From: Allantophomopsis cytisporea
Taxonomy: Eukaryota > Ascomycota > Leotiomycetes > Phacidiales > Phacidiaceae
NCBI GenBank assembly: GCA_024752435.1
Contig: CP103029.1
Coordinates: forward strand, 310,001 to 374,000
Length of the DNA: 64,000 nt
Direction: 5' to 3'
Shown here: positions 46,508-55,201 of the stretch, piece by piece
Numbering within the stretch: the stretch's first letter is position 1
How the letters are laid out: each line of letters opens with the position of its first letter
Translations under genes and position numbers: made by a program
The notes under the pieces: model-generated
What the model was told of the DNA's origin: nothing
The model's input: only the letters and a program-made list of their open reading frames with translations
Databases searched by the model: none

Positions 46508-49500
46508 TCACAGCCATTCGTCCTCCCTGTCAATCCTCTCTCCAAGATCAAACTTTGGCATGTCAATCTGCGGCGCTCCAGGAGACTCAACCTTCTTCCT
46601 CGGACTCTTCTTCACTGGGCTTTTCGGCTCCTGCCTCGGACCACAGCGCACATCACTAACATCCCAGCAATCGGCTACACCAGCCGCAACCCACGTCCTG
46701 AGACCGACATGAACACTAGCGTAGAATTTCTCCTTACAGAGACGCATGGTGCCACCCATGCACTTCTCCCATCCAGACATGCGGAATTGTTCGCGGAGCT
46801 GGTTTCTCTCTGCACGGGTGGGTAGGCTTGCGAGAATGCCGTTGAGAAGGTCTAGATGTGAGGCGAGGTAGTTTGTGGCGTCCCATTCTACACCACCGAC
46901 ATAGGGTGCTGCCGGCACAGGTGGGCGATCAGTGGGAAAGTTGGCTTGAAGATAGCTGTAGCGATTGTTTTCTGGTTTGTTAGCTGTCAAGGCATTCATA
47001 GCCGCTTGAACGGGATCGGCGGTTGATGATGAACCTGGGAGTGCGATAACGTTGAGGTTGTGTAAGAAGATCCAGAAGACCTCTTTGGTTACGTTAGAGA
47101 CTTCTTTACACCAGACTCGGTAGGGTCGTTCTCGGCGCATTTCGAGAACGAAATTTACGGGACGCTCCTCCTCCTTAGGCTGTGGGTCGCGCAGGTATGA
47201 GAGAAGGATGCGGGCACGCGGTGTCCGTTCGTGGAGGGAGGCGGATCTGAGCCAGGTGAAGAGTAACTCTGTGATCAGGTGGCGAGTAGTGAATTCTGAA
47301 GGACCTTTCTTTTCTTCGTCAAAGAGCATTCCCAATAGAGCTGGGAACAATGTTTGCTGTATCTCACTCAGCCGACGAAGGGCCAATGCAGTTGTACAGA
47401 GAGCCTTCAAGCACAACAATATTTCATGTAAAAGAGCATCTTCATGCTCCTCTCTGACAAAGTATTAGCAAGGTACAGTTATGTAATGGAATCAAGAGAC
47501 TTGCCTCCATTCCACTTCCATGGTTCTATGCAATAACCCAACTATTTCAGCCATACCACCTAAAGTAATAAACGTTTCTGCCCAAGAAACGGTTTCGTTT
47601 CTAAGAAGCAGTCGGAGCTTGTGCAGTTTACCAACCTCGACAAGTTCGGGTTTTCGTACTTTCCTCAAGTATGTAACGAAGTCATCCGCATGTTGACCCT
47701 TGGCCTTTGCAATGATTGCGCTAGCAACAGACGCACCAGTTTGTGACCATGCCTGACTGGTAGGCGTACGAATGCTGTCAGCAGACTTGTTACGTGAATG
47801 GCGACCCACAGTGCCTTCAGGTTTTTGCTTCTTGGGAGGCGAGCTGTACTTTGGAGCCTTGGACAAGGTGAACGTCTTGCTCAAAGGTCTTGGTCTCTTC
47901 ATGCTTCCACCATTACTGCTATGTTGTGAGTCACAACTCTCATCACCGCTACGAGTTCCGGGTCTGGAGTTTGAGCTTGAGTTTGCAGCTTGCTTTGCAG
48001 CCTCTATCTCTGCATAATCTTGTCGAATCAAGTCCTTTTTCATGGAGAGAGCCAGACTACGCATTTTATGTCGGTGATTCTCGGGGATGTTACGTCGATC
48101 TAACATCGCTTCTAATTCACTATCGACATCTCGAGGACATGGCGCTCTATCGGGAGCAACTTTCTCAGCCTTTTCCTCCCTTGATGAGCCTTTCATTGTG
48201 AATGCAGCAACAGCAGCCATCACACGAGAGCCACGTTTTGAAAAGGTCTCTCTAGTTCCATCATGTTTGCTTGGCGCGGGGGTGTTTTTGTTCTCTAGGT
48301 TGAGGCTTTTATCCTCGTATTTGATAGGAGAAGGTGTAGGAGGCGAAAATTTCCTCTCACCGCTAGGACGAGTAAAACTCGCTCTTGTTGGTGAAGGTTC
48401 CTCTCTTCTTTCGAAACTCGGGCGCATGCTTTTCTCAAAACTTGGACGCAAATTCTCTGCACTGGTAGTGAAAACCGGAGAAATAACTGCCGGGGAAAGT
48501 AGTGCAGGCGACACCATCGCCGGCGAGATTATAGCTGGTGAAAGCAATGCCGGCGAGGACGCTGGTGAACCCAGTGTTGACCTACGTTCAAAGCTAGGTC
48601 GAATTACTCCTGACTTTATTTCAGCGGCAAGACCCCTTCGTTCAAAACTAGATCGGGGAGTAGCAAAGGCCGATGACGATGTATTGCGGCGATCGAAACT
48701 GGGGCGAGGACTAGATCGCGGCGAAGGAGTACCAGAGGTTGAACTTCGTACATACCCGGGTCGTGGTACTGTACGGGGTTCATCAACGCTGTATACTCCA
48801 CTGTAGCTACGAATTCCAGGCTCTTGCCCCGTGACACTGTCCGGACCAAGATTGAGTCTGGGCTTTCGATGATGGATGTCTTTTGTCGGTGATTGAGGTT
48901 GACAGCTGAAGTAGTCTGAAGTGTCGCGCGGCTTGCTGGGACTATATTGATCAGGTGTGTAGAGATTGATTTCGTCCTCGAGAAACTTTCCCCCCAATGG
49001 GTCGACTGATGGACTTTGGCTGCGAAATTGAGCAAAGATTGGAGGCGGTCGCTCGAAGGCTTCGATAGCAGGCGACATAGGTGGTGCCAGGTTCTCTTTG
49101 TCCTTCGAAATCTTTGTGGATTCCTCGGCTGCTTTTGCGAGGTTCTTTGAAGATCGAGGACGAGAGAGCAGGCCGGCCAAATTGGCCGACGATTTTGCCT
49201 TTTTTGGTTTCTTTGCTTTTTCTGGCTTATCCTCTTTCCCAGTCTCTTTCCCAGCAAGCGACTTCAAAGAGATGGAGCTCAGAGTCTTTTTGTGGAGTGA
49301 ACGCATGCCATTGTTGTTGGTGAGTGGAGGGCGCTTGCTATCACTGGACTTCTTTGGCGATAATGGCGCCTGATTCTGACGACTCTGGGACATGTCTCCA
49401 AAGGTCCTCGATCGAGCGGGAGAGATCATATCATCGTCCAGATCGAAGGAGGTCCCCAGAGGAGAATGCTCAGTAGAAGAGCGCGGCTGCAAATAGCTCC

Positions 49501-49609
49501 CCTCGGATGGTGAACGTTTGTGTATGAACGAGAGCAAGACACTGGTAGATTTCGGACGTTTATTCGTTAGGATGGCGTCCGAAGGAGTAGCCAGCTGTGG
49601 AGTTGCCAT
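46508..49609 (-). CDS. Formin GTPase-binding-domain (drf_GBD) protein, about 1016 aa, two exons
   Basis: Exon 1 is 49609-47505 and exon 2 is 47453-46508. The N-terminal 480 residues are disordered, rich in Ser, Pro, Lys and Arg. They include five RPSF(D/E)R-type motifs between residues 302 and 402 and a tandem SPA(L/I/M) repeat at about 350-376. From about 490 the fold is helical: DVDSELEAMLDRRNIPENHR, then YLRKVRKPELVEVGKLHKLR and LLHRTMEVEWR running over the junction into LLHEILLCLKALCTTALALR. This is the Rho-GTPase-binding/armadillo region of diaphanous formins without an FH2 domain, so it is a formin-GBD-only protein, probably a Rho effector or polarity adaptor at the cortex. The intron starts with GC (AG|GCAAGT) under the best model; a GT alternative four bases later also keeps the frame. 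Confidence 0.82.
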
Positions 49610-51362
49610 GGCATGGATAACCTAGCAATACAAAACAATGCGGAGTGTATCATAACATTTCAAAAACAGAATATAATTTGTGTATGACTGGGCATAATTT
49701 GGCTCTGGTTCTGTATTTTTTTCTTTTCTCTCTCTGTCTCTTTTTTTCTTTTTCGGTCTGTGTTGTCTCCAATCGAAAGGGCAGTTGGTGTTGGACGATG
49801 CTACTATCATAAGTTGAATGTGACGGTCGTGTGTTGTTAACCGGACAACGCTAGCCACGTTATGATAAACCGCCGCCAACTAACAAGCTCCAACCCAGCT
49901 TCACTTGTCGTATTTACATGGAGCTGGGAGAATGACGTGAAGTGTTGTTGTTTTTGCAATTTAAATAGATGTATTCGAATTTTATTTGTATCCACAATTG
50001 TCACAGTACTTGTATATAGTCGCGTATAGTTGTGTCGACTGACTATATAGCTGTGAGTAAGCCGTGATGATTAGTATCTAGTCTGCCACTTTCTTTCCTG
50101 TGCTTTCGTGTTTTTCAAGGTCAAGGTCCAGGTCAAGCAAGGTCTGTGATGCTGATGGACTGTGAGATCTCTCTCCCGTCTCGTCTCAGTCAACAACGCG
50201 ATTTATCCTTGTGCGCGTCCGTCGATTCGATGAGGACGTCACATTGTGGAGATCCCGGCCAAGTTTGTGTCTGTTCGCCAGCTGTCCCGCCTCGCCCGGC
50301 CCCAGCCATCATAATAAACGTGCATGCGATCCATTTCAGCTACAGCCAACAGGAAGGATGCATCGGCAGCTTCATACTGAAGAGGTTCACCACTTCTAAC
50401 TTCCATGCCTCAAGAATCATAGATGAGATGTATACTCTGCATGGTACTTGATCAAACGCATTGCAATTCATTCCCATTTTGCCTTCAAATCTTGAGCAAA
50501 TGTCTTGTATAAGAGACCCAGCAATCTGAAGGGTGAATATGGATCATCAAGATCTTGTTTATTTCCCTCAAGCCTTGCATTCACCGTGCGAGAAGCTTGA
50601 GCCAAGGAAACAACTTCCCCCGTGTTTGGCTAACAATTGATGACATAGTGAATCAGATCCTTCCGTCTCTTTTACTACGGAAAATTCATTCCTTCAGCAG
50701 TCTTCAATAATTCGGAGAAGGATCAAACCGAAGATACGGCAGACAGATAATTTTAAGACATAAGACATAAGACATAAGACATATGAACTGACTGTCCCAC
50801 AATCCGAATATTCCAACCCCAGAATAATGACTCGTAAAGCCTTGCAACGCCCATGACTTCATATTCACTAGACGAACTGACCTTGAAGAATTTAATCGCG
50901 CAACATATCTGTAAGGTATTGCATTTCTCCATTGATCACATCTTCACCGAAACTATTCAGAGCTCTCTGGCCTTCTGATTCGTTTTAGTTCAAGAAGCAG
51001 TTATATCTATCTCACAAGCAGAGACAAAAATAACTCACCAAGATCATACAGCCAGAAAAGATTTCTGGAAGCTAATCCTCTTTATTAGTTATATCTTCAC
51101 TGTGAAGCCGTCCGAACCTCTTAAATATATGGAGCCGACTTGAGTATCAGAAAGCAGTCACCTTAATTCTGAATACCAATAGATGATTTTACTGAATTGA
51201 GCTACACAGGTATGCAAAAAGAATAATGAAAACCGAAAATGCAAGCAATGAAGCAATAGAGTTATCTTAACTTCTAATAAAAACGGATACTATAATGAAG
51301 TAAATCTATGTATTTCCTCTAACGATATGGAGGATTCTAAATGCACACGGAACAGTAGCCAT
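49610..51362. other. Intergenic, nothing recognised
   Basis: About 1.75 kb: promoter and leader of the formin-GBD gene (right of 49610) and 3' flank of the Apd1-like gene. It contains a short tandem repeat at 50754-50781 and no supported ORF. Confidence 0.5.
50754..50781. repeat. (TAAGACA)x4 tandem repeat
   Basis: Four exact copies of the heptamer TAAGACA, seen directly. Confidence 0.95.
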
Positions 51363-52531
51363 CTACCAACTCTGGAGCCCTCTTGCCCTGTCAAAGCCAC
51401 CTCTTAACTGACGCTCTGGCTTAATTACCTTCCCTTGTAAAACCGTATATTTGATAATACCCTCACAATCCTCCGGCCTCACTCTCGCAAGCCACATGCA
51501 CTGCGCAGCACCCTCATTTGGATCAATCTGCGCCTTCGGCAGTGGCAATTCACCCTCAATCTTCGCCCGCTCTACATGATCCAGACCGAAAGCATCCTTC
51601 CTCCTGTAGACCATGAGGTTCGCTGAGTACTTGTGACCACCGACATGCGAGATGAAGTAGATTCCAACTCCACCAGGTCTTTCATCGTCCAAGTCTCTAT
51701 ATAAGCCCAATGGCCGCAAGAATCTCTCGAATTCTTTGCGAAGGAGTGGAGCACTTTGGCCGCAGCGGGCATCGCGGGTCTTTTGAGAGCACAGCAGAAG
51801 CAGTGCAGAGTGCGGCGATGGGCGGGATGTGAGCTCGGAGGCTGTGGGGAGGGGGTCGGGGAGGGTTGCTGGTACTGAAGCGACGGGAAGCTCATCTGGC
51901 ATGGCGGATGGTATCGAGATGGAGGGGTTCACCGTGGATGAGGGTAAGGGCGAGCTATTTGTTGGGATGTTATTGATGTATGTTGTAACCAACTCTGGCA
52001 CCGACGATGGCTTTACATTCTCCACAATCATGAAGGAGGGGAGGACGAGGACGGTGGTGGGCTCAGCATAATCGTTGTGATGAGTTGGGGTCGGAATGTT
52101 CGAAGCAGAGAGCATAAGACGCTGGAAATGATCAGTAAAGAGACAATATCAAGAACAATTCATGAGGACATATCACGTACCCCATTGGTGGGCTTCACAC
52201 CACTCTCCCTGAACGCCTCCATCACACTCCCCTTCTCATCCTCGACATCCCTAACCCAGTCCGACTTTCCTGTCGCAACAAGCACATGCGTCTCCCAACC
52301 CTTCACAAATCCATACAGCTCATCCTTTTCATCAACATCCCAGCCGCGTGGCAATTTCACTGAGCAACTCTCGCAGTCGTGGTCGCAATCCTCGCCATCA
52401 ACATCCTTGCTAACCTTGGGGAACAATTTATCGAGAGGAGCAGCGCCCGTATCTGGCTGGCTGGCAGGTGTCGCCGTCCCTGAAATAGTCCTCGCCGCAG
52501 TATCGAGGAAAGCCTTAAACTTTGAAGCCAT
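51363..52531 (-). CDS. Apd1/Aim32-like thioredoxin-fold [2Fe-2S] protein, 369 aa, two exons
   Basis: Minus-strand exons 52531-52181 and 52121-51363, phase 0, with a 59-nt intron (gtacgt...ttccag). The N-terminal half has a Cys-rich segment (DCDHDCESCSVKLP) and GFVKGWETHVLVATGKSDW; the centre is a Pro/Ser-rich linker; the C-terminal ferredoxin-like domain carries CSQKTRDARCG and HVGGHKYSANLMVY. The candidate ligands are C228, C237, H276 and H280. From memory, yeast Apd1 binds its cluster through two Cys and two His with the same 9-39-4 spacing, a bis-histidinyl non-Rieske [2Fe-2S] centre. That makes this an electron-transfer-type protein; loss of yeast Apd1 alters sensitivity to redox and metal stress. 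It is divergent from the OB-fold gene, and the promoter holds iron-GATA-like sites. Confidence 0.88.
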
Positions 52532-53214
52532 TTGTACTGTTACGGAAGGGAAGCTGTTCCAATGCCAAGAGGAAGAGGGGGGATTTCTTCAATTTTTGTA
52601 ATCGGATATGTACATATGGGTGCAGCGAAACGGATGAATTCCGCTATCAAAGGTGTGGTGCGCGTCAGCGAAAATGTAAACCAATGTGGGGATTATCTGA
52701 TCCGGCTTATCAGATCGGGCGGATTTCCAGCAGGCTCTGAGCAGAGCAAGCCCTTTGACTGGCTATCTGCTGGGCGTTGGTGTCTCGGTTCGCAGTTCGG
52801 AGTAAGGTGCTTACAAGCGCCGAGATCACCTCACTCGTCTCAACTTTCTATCCTTCCGAGGGACCGAGTAGGCAACCATTGAATGGGTTGGTGATATGAG
52901 ACTGGTATCGTCAATGAGGTCGTTGTATGTAATTTGAGTTGGGGATTCGTAATCATACACAGGGTGTGAAAGTTGGGTAGTACAGTTACAGAGAGAGGAC
53001 TTGAACACAGCATCAGGCCTGAATCTAGCATCTTCATGGTTGTTTTCCTTTCTCTGTGGCTTTAACAGCTCTAAGAAGCAACTCTTACTGGGATAGAGTA
53101 AGCAAGAGTAAGGAAAGTCTCTTGGTTTTGGTCTTCTTAAGTAGACTTCAGACCGGATTTGTGTTTTCCTTTCGAGTTGAGCGTTCTCTCAGAACTTTCC
53201 CAATACAACCAATC
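52532..53214. promoter_or_regulatory. Shared divergent promoter of the Apd1-like and OB-fold genes
   Basis: 683 bp between the two start codons. It includes a CCAAT (52681-52685) followed by two iron-GATA-type elements. The frame of the OB-fold gene is open upstream to about 53056 but has no ATG there. Confidence 0.6.
52693..52715 (-). promoter_or_regulatory. Two tandem SreA-type iron GATA elements (ATCWGATAA) in the Apd1-like promoter
   Basis: On the minus strand ATCAGATAA lies at 52701-52693 and ATCTGATAA at 52715-52707; both fit ATCWGATAA, the consensus of fungal siderophore GATA repressors (SreA/Sre/Urbs1). They are 14 bp apart, in the same orientation as the Apd1-like gene and 162-184 bp above its ATG. 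Together they also form a perfect 7-bp inverted repeat (ATCTGAT/ATCAGAT, 7-bp spacer). CCAAT stands 7 bp to the left. The motifs are seen directly; iron control is inference. Confidence 0.55.
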
Positions 53215-54357
53215 ATGTCTCCGAGCGTCCTCTTCCTCACAGGAGCCCCTGAGACCTCATCTCTCAACTGGGATTCCAACCTCCTTTCCAATGTCTTCAG
53301 CGATCCCATATCCCGCTTCCTCGGCGAGTCCAAACCCGCAAGTACATCTACGCCGCTCCCAACAGCCGCTTCAAAAGCTGCTTCTTGGCGAGATCTGCCA
53401 CTTGCTCGCACGCATCTTTCCACCGGTCTCTCGCAGAACCATGCCTGGCAACATGAGTATCGAGGAAATGCAGCCTTCTTCAACAACTCGAACTTATCTT
53501 TCCAGTCAAATGGCCGAACACGCGAGGACTGGGTTAGCACTCCCCAATCCACAGAAGGGGAATCCCTGAGCCATTTCTATGAGCATTCATTCGCGGTGCA
53601 TGAGGACATAGCATCATCTCAGATTCCATCTGCTTCTTCACGAGGACTTTCTCAGCCGGGAAATGAGACGTCAGTGTCGTTTGACACGACAGGCTATAGC
53701 AACTTCTCCGAATCAATGAACGATTCGCACATCTCACGTACCCAACCTCCAAGAGGTCCACCGACATCTGGTCACTTGAGCGACCTAGGAGATATCCCAA
53801 ATGCAAACTATTTGACTTCTATTCAGCCGCAAACAATGACCATCAACGTCATCGTAGGCATCATATCCATCTCTGCTCCCCGCACAATATCCACCCGCCG
53901 TGGCGCTACCGTCTCTCTGATCGAAGTGCTCGTAGGCGACGAGACAAAGTCTGGCTTTGGGATTAACTTCTGGATATCTCCAAGTACCATAACTACAAAT
54001 ACCTCAAATTCCAACCCTACAGCCGGCCAGGTTCTATCCACGCTCCGCCCCCAAGATATAATCCTCGTACGCAACGTGGCGCTGAGTAGTTTTCGCGGGA
54101 AAGTGTATGGGCAGAGTCTGCGGAAGGAGCTGACGAAGGTGGACTTGCTGTTCCGAAATAGGGTTGATCGAAGGGATGTTGGAGGGTGCTATTCTGCTAG
54201 GGAGTTGGCGTCTGGGGGGAATCCACAGCTTGTGAAGGCGAAGAGGGTCAGGGAATGGGTTTTGAGCTTTGTGGGGGGTGGCACGATTAGGAGGGTGAGG
54301 AGGGGTGGTGGGATTGTGTATGAGCAAGATGAGGATATGCCTCCTACTACGCAATGA
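53215..54357 (+). CDS. OB-fold protein of a poorly described fungal family, 380 aa, intronless
   Basis: Start taken at the ATG 53215 (MSPSVLFLTGAPE), the first ATG of the open frame; upstream codons to 53056 are open but lack ATG. Residues 1-205 are low complexity, rich in Ser, Asn and Thr. From about 208 to 320 there is a single compact domain of alternating beta-type segments (TINVIVGIISISAP, ATVSLIEVLVGDET, GFGINFWISP, LRPQDIILVRNVALSSFRGK, VYGQSLRKELTKVDLLFR). That pattern (strand, turn, basic loop, helix, strand with a conserved LRNVALxxFRG) is an OB-fold of the kind used for single-stranded nucleic acid, with some likeness to the first OB domain of SHLD2-type genome-maintenance proteins. 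The basic C-terminus follows. Nucleic-acid binding is inference; no pathway is assigned. Confidence 0.68.
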   Translation: MSPSVLFLTGAPETSSLNWDSNLLSNVFSDPISRFLGESKPASTSTPLPTAASKAASWRDLPLARTHLSTGLSQNHAWQHEYRGNAAFFNNSNLSFQSNGRTREDWVSTPQSTEGESLSHFYEHSFAVHEDIASSQIPSASSRGLSQPGNETSVSFDTTGYSNFSESMNDSHISRTQPPRGPPTSGHLSDLGDIPNANYLTSIQPQTMTINVIVGIISISAPRTISTRRGATVSLIEVLVGDETKSGFGINFWISPSTITTNTSNSNPTAGQVLSTLRPQDIILVRNVALSSFRGKVYGQSLRKELTKVDLLFRNRVDRRDVGGCYSARELASGGNPQLVKAKRVREWVLSFVGGGTIRRVRRGGGIVYEQDEDMPPTTQ

Positions 54358-55201
54358 ATGCAGAAGTTATAGGAACAATGGTTGATCCACATGTTTCTAC
54401 TGGTTTATCAAGGATATGGGCTTGCTGAAATAGGATCCACAGCCTTTGAGTGGTTGTTAAAAAAAAACTGTATAATTGTGAGTACATTTGCGTCAGGGAA
54501 TTCTAAGTAATGGGCTATCTGGACTTTGCGCCTTTCTGAATTTGTGTTTTATATGTCAGATCGACAAGAAGCAGAAGACGAAACTTATATATACGATCGG
54601 AAGTAGTGATGATGCTCTTTGGGTATTTCATACAAGCTCTGGATAGGCTCAGTTTAACGCAAGCACAGTTCCCAGTGTTATGTTATATGTGGAGAGATAA
54701 TCACATGCCAGATGAGAGGAATTTTTCAGAACAAAGTTTTATAGACAACAACGTGGATTATGATAATAGTTGCATCAAGGAAAGGCATTTTTGAAGTGCC
54801 TATGGTGATGTCCTTATCCATAATCCCCTAATTGAATTGCCATAGAGCCTAGAGTCGCGAACCCTCACATGCACAACCCTCCAACGAGTAAGGACATCAA
54901 GCAAACCGTTCCAATAATTTCATAAAGTGTATCGTAATGAGTGTGTGAATAGAAACTTAACCAGAACGATCTATCGCATCCCATCCTATCTTATCCAATC
55001 TTATCTTGCGTCCCATCATCCATCCATCCATCCATCAGTCGTAGCCTAATCATAAAGCATACAGTATAAAGCATAAAGCACAATGCGTCATAAATGCAGT
55101 CCGTCAAAAAGTATATACAAACTTCCCTGACAAGGCATTATCAAGCACAAAACGGTAAAGCACACAATCACTCTCGGAGACACCAATTTATGCGACAATC
55201 A
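54358..55201. other. Intergenic between convergent genes
   Basis: Convergent 3' flanks of the OB-fold and GH81 genes. A (CATC)n run lies at 55015-55036. No gene seen. Confidence 0.55.
55015..55036. repeat. (CATC)n microsatellite
   Basis: About five copies of CATC, next to other T/C-rich imperfect repeats (54973-55003). Confidence 0.88.

Noticed and set aside
48087..48806. 239-codon plus-strand ORF opposite the formin-GBD gene
   Set aside because: Shadow of the repetitive disordered arm; no independent features.
53056..53214. N-terminal 53-residue extension of the OB-fold protein
   Set aside because: The open frame begins on GTG with no ATG before 53215; the segment is probably 5' UTR.
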